Source: a virus
Virus record (IMG/VR): IMGVR_UViG_3300044825_000438
Span: 1-39,275 of that record
Direction: 5' to 3' (one strand)
DNA length: 39,275 nucleotides
Shown here: positions 32,713-39,249 of the stretch, piece by piece
Numbering within the stretch: position 1 is the first letter of the stretch
Layout: every line of letters begins with the position of its first letter
Program-made: the position numbers and the translations under genes
Notes under the pieces: model-generated
Seen by the model: the letters and a program-made list of their open reading frames with translations, nothing else
Databases searched by the model: none
What the model was told of the DNA's origin: nothing

Positions 32713-33149
32713 CACTTACCTCGTGGAGGCCAGTAAGCCTTCTCTTTGTCGTCCACAGCCTTGAACCAAGGGCGCTTCGGATTCTGAGTAAGACCGTCAC
32801 GGTTGTCGTAGACACGGTTGATGCCATCACGCTTGCAAGCCTTGATGAGCCACTCGGGGATTGGTCCGTGCTGCTGACCAACGATGGTGACACCCGTGAA
32901 TGGTGCTGGCGTTTCAATTTCGGTTGCGTTGAACGCTTCCTTGACCATCGCCACAACATTGTTGGTTTGCTGTGCGGACTGTTCAGCGGTCATGCTTCCA
33001 CCGTAGATGGTGTCCATCATAATTTCGTTGATTGACGAGAAGAGAACGGCAAACTCGGAAATGACTCCGTCTACCGTGTTCTCCCTGTTGGTCAGGTCTG
33101 CCGCAATCTTTGCGGACACCTGAGTGATGATTGCCCTGTCCTTATCCAT
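32712..33149 (-). CDS. Hypothetical DNA-metabolism-associated protein
   Basis: 145 residues. Helical N-terminal half, then a segment HGPIPEWLIKACKRDGINRV followed by YDNRDGLTQNPKRPWFK and ending WPPRGK. This Trp/Pro-rich end looks like a small nucleic-acid-binding domain and occurs next to nucleases in other phages as I recall. Single-strand DNA binding is a guess. GGAGG lies upstream of ATG. Confidence 0.65.
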   Translation of the reverse strand: MDKDRAIITQVSAKIAADLTNRENTVDGVISEFAVLFSSINEIMMDTIYGGSMTAEQSAQQTNNVVAMVKEAFNATEIETPAPFTGVTIVGQQHGPIPEWLIKACKRDGINRVYDNRDGLTQNPKRPWFKAVDDKEKAYWPPRGK

Positions 33150-34017
33150 TTGATACCTCCGTATCAGTTGTCGTGCTCATGAATGAGCCTTTGCATTTTG
33201 ACCAGACTGGACACCACCGCTCTGAACAGAGATGGTGCTGGTCGTTCATCACCCAACGCTGGTCACTCGTCAGGTGAACTCTTGCCAACAGGATACTGTT
33301 GACGAGACTGATTGTCTGCTCGATTACCCAAGCAGAATGTTGTTCGGTTCGTGTGACGTTCACAACCTGACCAGATGAACTGGCGTTGCGAATCATCACA
33401 CCAAAGTTGAAGTTCACGGTGTAATCAACCATGCCCAACGCTGTCAGAGCAGCCGAATACACGGCTGACTGAATGTTCTGGGACTGCTTCTCCGCCTCGT
33501 AATACTTACGAGCCGCTGTCTTCCAGTCCCACAACCCTGAGCGGTGCACATAGTCTGCTGTGCCTTCGAAGTACAGGTCGTAGTTGATGTCCCTGTAGCC
33601 CTGAACGCCGCCTTCAGCAACCTTGACTGCGAACTTCACCTCCGTCTGTCCACCAAGGGGGACATGGGGGTAGATGTCACGCACCCACGCATCCGCCATG
33701 GATGCGATGTGTGTGTCCCAGTTCTTCGGGTCGGTGTTGGTAACGAACACATCCTTGCCTTCGGCACGAAGCGCCGCCTGCTTGGAACGGAACCAGCCGA
33801 CACAGAAGTCAGCGATGTTCTCCGACTCAATTTCGTTGTTGAGGACTTGCTCGATTCCTGCGTGCACAGCAGTACCCATGAGGGCGCTGTCGTTCTCACG
33901 ACGAGACTCGGGGAACAACTCCATGAGCCTTGCTCGTTCCGGACACATCAACGCATCGTTCAACCATGACTGGCGGACATAAATGCGTCGTCCGTTGATG
34001 TCTTGCTCTACTCTCAC
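33142..34017 (-). CDS. Cas4/RecB-like exonuclease with Fe-S cysteines
   Basis: 291 residues. RecB-type nuclease motifs in order: GTAVHAGIEQ (His52), QTEVKF (Glu126), EGTADYV (Asp155) and LWDWKTA (Asp164, Lys166), then QNIQSAVYS (Gln183/Tyr187). Cys25 (CPERARL) and three C-terminal cysteines (264, 269, 275 in CSERWCPVWSKC) fit the 4Fe-4S cluster that Cas4 and AddB use. It should process DNA ends for recombination or replication. GTG start with GAGGA upstream. The leader carries the hairpin and G-run element. Confidence 0.88.
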   Translation of the reverse strand: MRVEQDINGRRIYVRQSWLNDALMCPERARLMELFPESRRENDSALMGTAVHAGIEQVLNNEIESENIADFCVGWFRSKQAALRAEGKDVFVTNTDPKNWDTHIASMADAWVRDIYPHVPLGGQTEVKFAVKVAEGGVQGYRDINYDLYFEGTADYVHRSGLWDWKTAARKYYEAEKQSQNIQSAVYSAALTALGMVDYTVNFNFGVMIRNASSSGQVVNVTRTEQHSAWVIEQTISLVNSILLARVHLTSDQRWVMNDQHHLCSERWCPVWSKCKGSFMSTTTDTEVSNG

Positions 34018-34051
34018 TTGTTCCTCGTTTCTTCTGTGCTTGTGTTGGGAG

Positions 34052-34109
34052 ACCCCACGCCCCGTTGGGGCGGTGGGGTTGACCTATCGGCCCCCCCCTT
34101 TCCCCCCCC
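34052..34109 (-). promoter_or_regulatory. Leader element: bulged hairpin plus paired C-runs, second copy
   Basis: ACCCCAC-GCCCC (52-63 of this block), loop GTT, then GGGGC-G-GTGGGGT form a 12-bp stem with one bulged G. Two C8 runs (34091-34098, 34102-34109) separated by TTT follow. The same architecture as at 600-661, again directly upstream of a minus-strand gene. The gap 34018-34141 holds no gene. No U-tract is seen in the minus direction. Confidence 0.5.
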
Positions 34110-34141
34110 ACGATAACACGGGTGTGTCATGCGATGTGTGG

Positions 34142-34558
34142 CTAACCGAGATTCCATGGATTCCATCCCTTTCCGTAACTGTCTTTGGCGTAGTTGTGAA
34201 TGTGCAAAGCGGCAAGCAGGTTGGTCGCTGGGTCAAACAAGTCGGCTCGTTTCTTGAGCACACCCCGTTCTCTCAGCCACCTAGACCAGCCACCGTTGAC
34301 CTGCGTCAACCCGTACGAGCCACTCATCGGGTCGTCAGGGTTGTGCACATTCGGTTTGCATCGTGACTCTTTCCACATGACATAGTCCAGCGTCCAGATG
34401 TCTTGTGTGCGCCAGCCCACTTGCTTGGCTGTGCTCCACCACATCGGACACAATGCCCAGCCCGGTACGTGAACTGTGGGTTGGGCTTGGATAGCAGAAG
34501 CGGGGGCTGTCGCCCCCGCCACCACGATTGCTGCTGCGAATAGTGCCTTGCGTATCAC
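34142..34558 (-). CDS. Secreted lytic transglycosylase-like protein
   Basis: 138 residues. Residues 1-24 form a clear signal peptide (RK, then AAAIVVAGATAPASA, cleavage after ASA). The mature part has YVMWKESRCKPNV with the catalytic Glu of the SLT fold, then SGSYGLTQVNGGW, and a closing LLAALHIHNYAKDSYGKGW. It should act on peptidoglycan outside the membrane. GTG start within AGGAGGTAACAGGTG, a near-perfect ribosome site. It lies in the regulatory arm, far from the endolysin, so a role in superinfection exclusion or wall access is as likely as lysis. Confidence 0.78.
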   Translation of the reverse strand: MIRKALFAAAIVVAGATAPASAIQAQPTVHVPGWALCPMWWSTAKQVGWRTQDIWTLDYVMWKESRCKPNVHNPDDPMSGSYGLTQVNGGWSRWLRERGVLKKRADLFDPATNLLAALHIHNYAKDSYGKGWNPWNLG

Positions 34559-34785
34559 CTGTTACCTCCTAGGACTGCGGATAGGACATCTTCCATCTCA
34601 GATTTCGCTGAGATAAGAAGTTCCAACTCTGTTTGCACAGAGTCGGCTCGCCTGTTATCGGACAACCGAATCGCCTTCTTGGCGAGTTGGTCGACACCGA
34701 TAGCAAGAGACTTCACAACTGCTCTCAGTTCGCTGAGACTCAGTTGTATTTCCACTTGTGGCTCGTACTGATTACGAGTTTGCAT
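34555..34785 (-). CDS. Hypothetical coiled-coil protein
   Basis: 76 residues, helical with heptads (VEIQLSLSELRAVVKSLAIG; ELELLISAKSEMEDVLSAVL). No family recognised. Overlaps the WhiB gene at its 5' end and the transglycosylase gene by four bases at its 3' end. Confidence 0.65.
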   Translation of the reverse strand: MQTRNQYEPQVEIQLSLSELRAVVKSLAIGVDQLAKKAIRLSDNRRADSVQTELELLISAKSEMEDVLSAVLGGNR

Positions 34786-35050
34786 GTTGCTTCGCTCTCT
34801 TTCTCGGTGGAGTACCGACTGTTAGCAGGACACCACCGTAGATGCCTGAGGCTTTAGTTTGCTTGCCGTAATCTAGGCATGCTTCCGTGTGGGGACAGGT
34901 GGCGCAGACACCACGAGCCAACGCACCGTGTTGGCGTGGGCTACGACCCTGACCCTTTGTTGGATGCCACCAGTTTACTGGCAAACCCTTACATTTAGCG
35001 GTTTCCATCCATGTCCGGTCACCGATGTATTCGGGGTAGAAGTCAGACAT
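34772..35050 (-). CDS. WhiB-family transcription regulator
   Basis: 92 residues. Four cysteines at 20, 49, 52 and 58 (AKCKG; CATCPHTEAC) coordinate a 4Fe-4S cluster in this family. GIYGG at 69-73 and the basic tail RKRAK after it are the hallmark turn and DNA-contact region. WhiB proteins bind the primary sigma factor and are restricted to actinobacteria and their phages, so this fixes the host group. It may redirect host RNA polymerase to phage promoters or block the host's own WhiB. ATG overlaps the previous stop by eight bases. Confidence 0.92.
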   Translation of the reverse strand: MSDFYPEYIGDRTWMETAKCKGLPVNWWHPTKGQGRSPRQHGALARGVCATCPHTEACLDYGKQTKASGIYGGVLLTVGTPPRKRAKQHANS

Positions 35051-35558
35051 CTGCACCACCGTTCAGACGCTGACCGATGATGGTCAGCACACGCTCGGCA
35101 ACCTCGTTGGCAAGGTTCGCAGTCTGCTTCTCTACAGCCTGTCCAATAGCCAATAAGAAGTCGGTAGAAACCTGCAAGTACTCTTGCACAAATCGTTGCA
35201 TAAGCATCTGAAATCTGGTATTGCGCACCAAACGGTTCTGAAACTCGTCGTTATCAAACGGATTATCCGAACCGTAGTTGTCTAGCAACTCTTCCACAAT
35301 CTCGCTGGCAGAGAAGTGCCTAGACACCAACTCCGACATGTACGAATAGTCAAGTGATTCCATCAGCCAGTTACGAACAGACCGAACATACTCAGGTGTA
35401 CTGATAGCGGTCTGAAGTTCCTCAGCCAAGTGAACCTTGACTTTCTGCTGGATAGTTTCCATCAACGACGAGTCAACAGCCTCCATGATGGAAGCGTTAG
35501 ACAAGTCCAGTTCCATGCCCAACGGGGCAGAGATTGTTTGAACAGTAATCTTTGGCAT
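35043..35558 (-). CDS. Hypothetical helical protein
   Basis: 171 residues, mostly helical and acidic, with no Cys. Segments include SASEIVEELLDNYGSDNPFD near 85 and a C-terminal amphipathic helix. I do not recognise the family. GGAG lies nine bases before ATG, after an A/C-rich leader like those of the genes upstream. Confidence 0.7.
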   Translation of the reverse strand: MPKITVQTISAPLGMELDLSNASIMEAVDSSLMETIQQKVKVHLAEELQTAISTPEYVRSVRNWLMESLDYSYMSELVSRHFSASEIVEELLDNYGSDNPFDNDEFQNRLVRNTRFQMLMQRFVQEYLQVSTDFLLAIGQAVEKQTANLANEVAERVLTIIGQRLNGGADV

Positions 35559-35588
35559 TGTATTTATCTCCTTGTGTTTGTGTGTGTA

Positions 35589-36548
35589 TTACTTGCTTCG
35601 CTTATTGGCGATTGACATTGACTCTATCTCAAAGTTCCATTGCTCAACATCAACATACTGATGCAAAGCAACCCAACACTTGCACGATGTGTGACCACAG
35701 TACAAGCAGCAGTTGCAGTACGAGCAATGCGTGTGGATTGTGTCCGCAGGCACAGTCTCAGCACACGAGCATTGGTAGCACTCGATGAGGTCGGTTTGGG
35801 TGTCAATACGAGTAGTGAACATGTCCATCTGCTCGTACATCATCTCATAGTCCAACTCGGCCTCATCGTCCCACGATGAGTCGTCTTTCTTGATGCTGAC
35901 ATCCCAGCCACCATCCAACTCGGAGTAGTGACCACCCCAACCAGACGAATACGAACCGTAGCCGTAGTCGTGTGTCGTGTAGGTGTACACAGTCGGCTTG
36001 TACGAACTGTTAGACCACCACATGTCGTCAGCCCAATGACCGTCAGACTCGTTGATGATGTAGAAGTCGTACTTGGCATCAGGGTTGGCAGTTAGGAACA
36101 CCAACTTGGAACCCTTAGCCCACGACGACAACTTGTTGTAATAGTCGTCGTCATCAAGAGCACACACGCCACCGATGTTCGGCATGTAGTCTTCGGCAAA
36201 CACCTTGGTGTCAGACCGAGTGTCAGACGGCGACATCTTGACAGGCAAGATACCGTTGTGAGCCATGACGGTGTTACGGTCGCCGCCTAGCAAGAACGGG
36301 TGACAGTTGTCAATGGTCTCGGAACCGTGAGTAGCCCAACGGAAATGGAAAGTAGCAGGACCCTGCAAGGTCTTGCGCATTTCCAGAAACTTGTCGGCAA
36401 CTTCTTGGAAGTTCATGCTGTGAGCACGGACTATGCGATGCCTGTCATGGATGGCGAAGCCAAAGCCGTCCGGATTGTTCCGTGCAGCAATAGCAAACTT
36501 GTCCATGTCAGGAGTGACATAGTCGGGGATGAATGTTAGTAGACACAT
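35589..36548 (-). CDS. Class II glutamine amidotransferase
   Basis: 319 residues. Cys2 directly after Met is the Ntn nucleophile. RNNPDGFG (23-30), FHFRWATHG (67-75), MAHNGIL (95-101) and SDTRSDTKVF (108-117) are the expected glutamine-site motifs. It releases ammonia from glutamine. No synthase domain follows; instead there is a Tyr/Gly/Trp-rich linker (about 165-225) and a C-terminal block with ten cysteines (257-291), probably zinc-binding. AAAGGAG upstream of ATG. An operator-like palindrome sits 45 bases before the start. The amidoligase gene is immediately upstream, which suggests the ammonia or a related amide is passed to it. Confidence 0.85.
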   Translation of the reverse strand: MCLLTFIPDYVTPDMDKFAIAARNNPDGFGFAIHDRHRIVRAHSMNFQEVADKFLEMRKTLQGPATFHFRWATHGSETIDNCHPFLLGGDRNTVMAHNGILPVKMSPSDTRSDTKVFAEDYMPNIGGVCALDDDDYYNKLSSWAKGSKLVFLTANPDAKYDFYIINESDGHWADDMWWSNSSYKPTVYTYTTHDYGYGSYSSGWGGHYSELDGGWDVSIKKDDSSWDDEAELDYEMMYEQMDMFTTRIDTQTDLIECYQCSCAETVPADTIHTHCSYCNCCLYCGHTSCKCWVALHQYVDVEQWNFEIESMSIANKRSK

Positions 36549-36592
36549 GTTGTGTCTCCTTTCTGTTTGTTGTTTGTTTATGTATTTGGATT

Positions 36593-36609
36593 TGATAGAC
36601 GGTCTATCA
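36593..36609. promoter_or_regulatory. Palindromic operator-like site 1
   Basis: TGATAGAC-G-GTCTATCA, a perfect 8-bp inverted repeat with one central base. It overlaps the stop codon of the amidoligase gene and precedes the amidotransferase leader by 45 bases. Read leftward it contains CTGATA-like bases that could also form a -35 box. Confidence 0.75.
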
Positions 36610-37635
36610 GAGTGAGTTCCGTGCGTCGATACGGTCGGCAAGCACCTTGTACTTGTCGTTCTGTGTATCAAGCCACGAACGGAACGAACGGTACTCCAAG
36701 CCATGCTTGGTAGTCATGTCGTTGATGGTAAGTATGTCGCTGTACTGGTGTACGGCATCACACATCTGCAAAGCAGCCTGCACGGTCTCGGGACGCAACG
36801 AGGGGCGGAAGAACCGCAACTCGATGGTGTCACGATTACGCATGTTGATAGCAGTGAACCTGTCCTCGTTACGCCTACCCATCTTGATGAACTTAGGCAG
36901 GCTCATCTCCATCTCAACATCACCGCTAGTCCAGTTGTTGTATGCGTTCATGAACTTACCTTTCTCCCATGTCGCATAACGCTCAGAGTTACGACCAGCG
37001 AACTGAATGAGTTGGTTAGCGTTCTTGAATAAGAACATAACGAACACAGTCAAGTGCTTCTCGCTAGTGAACGCAGTACGACTGAGATGGATGTGCAGTC
37101 CACAAGTGGAAGCGTTCCACGACTTGAAGCCATGACGACGCAACTTGGTGATGCCCTCCCATCGGAAGTGGTTCATGTAGAACCCGAGCGTTGCAGGATG
37201 AGACACAATCTCAAAGCCATGGTTCAGCGAACCATCCTCCTTGAGATAAATGACACCCTCATGACCGAAGCCGTAGTTCACCGTGGAAAGCAAATCATCT
37301 GCGCCCTCGTCACGGTCAGCCATGCCAGCCTCAACCTCCAACTCGATGCCCATGTACAACGGCGTGAGATACTTCTTCTCATCCGTGTACTTGACATAGT
37401 ACGAAGCAAGCCCGTCGTCATGTAGGAAACTAGGCGACGGCTTGTACCCGTAATCGTGCACATAGTCGCTCTCGTTCTCACGCTCGGCGCACCGGTCTTC
37501 GTAATCGTAGTGGCAGTCGCCGCAACGATAGTTGTTGTTGTCGTCGTAGTCAGATGTGTACACATCATCCTCGTACAACCCCACACCGCACTCATTGCAC
37601 GAATACGGGTACTCTTCTTCTGTATTGCTTGGCAT
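36607..37635 (-). CDS. Amidoligase (glutamine synthetase-like fold)
   Basis: 342 residues. The phage amidoligase family, of the glutamine synthetase/GCS fold, is shown by MGIELEVEAG (95-104, metal-binding glutamates), LKEDGSL (131-137), GFEIVSHP (140-147), CGLHIHLS (178-185) and TIELRFFR (270-277). Such enzymes form an ATP-dependent amide bond between a carboxylate and an amine. The N-terminus adds a zinc ribbon (Cys13, 16, 38, 41) in a Tyr/Asp-rich segment that may bind the target. AAGGAGG ribosome site. Operator site 2 lies 60 bases upstream. Substrate unknown. Confidence 0.88.
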   Translation of the reverse strand: MPSNTEEEYPYSCNECGVGLYEDDVYTSDYDDNNNYRCGDCHYDYEDRCAERENESDYVHDYGYKPSPSFLHDDGLASYYVKYTDEKKYLTPLYMGIELEVEAGMADRDEGADDLLSTVNYGFGHEGVIYLKEDGSLNHGFEIVSHPATLGFYMNHFRWEGITKLRRHGFKSWNASTCGLHIHLSRTAFTSEKHLTVFVMFLFKNANQLIQFAGRNSERYATWEKGKFMNAYNNWTSGDVEMEMSLPKFIKMGRRNEDRFTAINMRNRDTIELRFFRPSLRPETVQAALQMCDAVHQYSDILTINDMTTKHGLEYRSFRSWLDTQNDKYKVLADRIDARNSL

Positions 37636-37694
37636 TTGTAATCATCCTCCTTCGGATGTTGTTTGTTGTTTGTTTGTATTTGCTTACAGCCAAC

Positions 37695-37711
37695 TGATAG
37701 ACGGTCTATCA
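37695..37711. promoter_or_regulatory. Palindromic operator-like site 2
   Basis: Identical 17 bases to site 1 (TGATAGAC-G-GTCTATCA). Lies in the 147-base gap upstream of the amidoligase gene, followed in the minus direction by an A/C-rich leader and a strong ribosome site. The rest of the gap shows nothing recognisable. Confidence 0.8.
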
Positions 37712-37782
37712 ACTGGACATCTTACGCATGTAACGCAGAAAGCGCCACATACGAAACCAACTACGAGCACGAACGAAAGCAC

Positions 37783-37992
37783 TCACTCGTTGCCCGCCCA
37801 TCTACTCGGGTGAACAAGCGAGAAACCTTGCCTCGTATCACCGTACACCGTGTTCTGCTCCAACTCTAATCGGATTTCGTCGTGAACACCGTCGTAGAAA
37901 TAACGCAAGCGAGAAACCTTGCGCACATCACGACACCATTCACCAACACCGACGGCACAGTCGGGACAACTTGACCGAATGGGGTCATTCAT
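37783..37992 (-). CDS. Small zinc-finger protein
   Basis: 69 residues. CPDCAVGVGEWCRDV with a His about twenty residues on resembles the short phage zinc fingers of the C-x2-C-x7-C...H kind that bind nucleic acids. The remaining sequence is charged. ATG overlaps the upstream stop, with AAAGGAG nearby. Specific role unknown. Confidence 0.65.
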   Translation of the reverse strand: MNDPIRSSCPDCAVGVGEWCRDVRKVSRLRYFYDGVHDEIRLELEQNTVYGDTRQGFSLVHPSRWAGNE

Positions 37993-38249
37993 TTCTGTTC
38001 TCCTTTGCTATTCGGGAATTGGATAGTCATGTCAAACCACGACGTACTCTCGGGAACGCTTGGTAACGGTTTCACCACCTGCCACGCAACCCTGTCCGAC
38101 CAACCCTTAGGGTCAGTCGTCATCTCGTATGCCGTCACATACAAGTACGCATGGTCAGTATGAATGTTGATGTCCCAACACCCAGCATCAACCCAATCAT
38201 CAAGATTGTAATTGGGTGCAACTGATAGGTCTCTATCAACGGCGTCCAT
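37989..38249 (-). CDS. Hypothetical protein
   Basis: 86 residues, beta-rich, Trp- and Asp-rich (WVDAGCWDINIHTDHAYLYV). No family recognised. The start forms TGATG with the stop of the upstream membrane-protein gene. Codons 4-9 of this gene coincide with operator site 3, so either the true start is further in or the site lies within coding sequence. Confidence 0.6.
   Translation of the reverse strand: MDAVDRDLSVAPNYNLDDWVDAGCWDINIHTDHAYLYVTAYEMTTDPKGWSDRVAWQVVKPLPSVPESTSWFDMTIQFPNSKGEQK
38223..38238. promoter_or_regulatory. Palindromic operator-like site 3
   Basis: TGATAG-GTCT-CTATCA, 6-bp arms and one base shorter than sites 1 and 2. It lies within the first codons of the gene at 38249, the only site that falls inside a predicted gene. 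Confidence 0.6.
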
Positions 38250-38395
38250 CAGAACACCACCGACACAATCAGTTGTACGCACATGAGCCCCATTGTGAAC
38301 GCCCACAGCGCCACAATACGGTCACTCTTGTTGGCGTTGCGTGGCTCCGTGAGCCAACGCAGAACGCCATCAGCAAAGCGTTGATAATGTTTCAT
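38249..38395 (-). CDS. Small single-span membrane protein
   Basis: 48 residues. A polar, basic N-terminus (MKHYQRFADGVLRWLTEPRN) is followed by one membrane segment at residues 29-47 (ALWAFTMGLMCVQLIVSVV). AAAGGA lies seven bases before ATG. Too small for domain assignment; a host-takeover membrane peptide is possible. Confidence 0.65.
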   Translation of the reverse strand: MKHYQRFADGVLRWLTEPRNANKSDRIVALWAFTMGLMCVQLIVSVVF

Positions 38396-38488
38396 GTTTC
38401 TATCCTTTGTGTATCTGTAGTTCCGCACCACAGAATTGAGCCCACCAGCCAGAGGGAAAGCCGGTGGACTCTCACCGCATTGCGGATT

Positions 38489-38504
38489 TGATAGATGTCT
38501 ATCA
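38489..38504. promoter_or_regulatory. Palindromic operator-like site 4
   Basis: TTGATAGA-TG-TCTATCAA including one flanking base each side (16-base core). It abuts the stop of the gene at 38506 and lies about 95 bases upstream of the membrane-protein start. A second small inverted repeat, CCGCA-T-TGCGG, is at 38475-38485. Confidence 0.75.
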
Positions 38505-38505
38505 A

Positions 38506-38979
38506 CTAGAAACCGAGAGCCTCCAACACCTGCTCGGTCTGCTTAGCCGACAAACCAGCCTTACCACAAGCAGAACGAACCTTACGAGAGGTAACGGACT
38601 GCTTCTTCTCCTTACGAGACGGCTTGTCCGCAGTCTTACGCTTGCTCAAAGAGCGAGCGTAACTACGCAAATCGTCAATGTTGGCATACCCATACCCAAC
38701 CTCAAACTCAAGATGCTCAATTACATCTTGCGCAACACAGTCACGCCCAACCTTGCCCATGACAATTAGACAGTCACCGACATAGTTGCGGATGGTATGC
38801 ATCGCCGTGTAATCCGTCTTAGATGCCGACGCATAAGCAGAACGATTACTATTCCACTTATCACGACACTCAACGGCGGCGTTCAGCCAACCCTCAAGAG
38901 CCTTGCGAGAACCTCCCGCAATAGTCTGTTCGTGTGTTGCAAAGTTGCTCCGCTTAGCGGTCGCCTTGTTCTTCGCCAA
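38506..38979 (-). CDS. Hypothetical basic protein
   Basis: 157 residues from a TTG start with AGAAAGG nine bases upstream. An ATG further up at 39075 would put operator site 5 inside the gene, so I reject it. Two helical parts flank a basic linker (LSKRKTADKPSRKEKKQSVT); the C-terminus (KVRSACGKAGLSAKQTEQVL) looks like a small helical DNA-binding domain. No family recognised. It could be the regulator that reads the palindromes; this is a guess from its place and charge. Confidence 0.65.
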   Translation of the reverse strand: MAKNKATAKRSNFATHEQTIAGGSRKALEGWLNAAVECRDKWNSNRSAYASASKTDYTAMHTIRNYVGDCLIVMGKVGRDCVAQDVIEHLEFEVGYGYANIDDLRSYARSLSKRKTADKPSRKEKKQSVTSRKVRSACGKAGLSAKQTEQVLEALGF

Positions 38980-39044
38980 TGTAGTTACCTTTCTATGTTT
39001 GTGTTTGTGTAGGTGAACGAATGTCCACCGCAGAACGCACGAAC

Positions 39045-39061
39045 TGATAGACGCTCTATCA
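39045..39061. promoter_or_regulatory. Palindromic operator-like site 5
   Basis: TGATAGA-CGC-TCTATCA, 7-bp arms and three central bases. Lies in the 99-base gap upstream of the TTG-started gene, about 66 bases before its start, and 18 bases after the stop of the preceding small gene. Confidence 0.75.
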
Positions 39062-39078
39062 ACCCATGCGCTCATGCG

Positions 39079-39225
39079 CTAGGCATTACTCATCATGTCA
39101 AACCTGAACGACATCCTTACAAGACGCTCGCTCTCATCCATCTTGCCTTGTTCCTCCGCAATAGCGGCAAGGTGCGAATAGATGTTGCTTAGTGACTGGT
39201 AATAGTCACGCATCGTCTCATCCAT
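39079..39225 (-). CDS. Small hypothetical protein, first gene of the minus arm
   Basis: 48 residues, acidic, helical (METs and Ser/Glu-rich; MRDYYQSLSNIYSHLAAIAE then EQGKMDESERLVRMSFRF). GAGAG and GAGG precede ATG. The upstream DNA runs across the end of the window into the G-run region at 1-277. No family recognised; first-position small genes in such clusters often act early against the host. Confidence 0.6.
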   Translation of the reverse strand: MDETMRDYYQSLSNIYSHLAAIAEEQGKMDESERLVRMSFRFDMMSNA

Positions 39226-39249
39226 AGCCTCTATCTCTCTTTCTGTCTC

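Noticed and set aside
38980-39075. N-terminal extension of the gene at 38506 to ATG 39075
   Set aside because: It would place palindrome 5 in the coding sequence and has no ribosome site, whereas TTG 38979 has AGAAAGG at good spacing.
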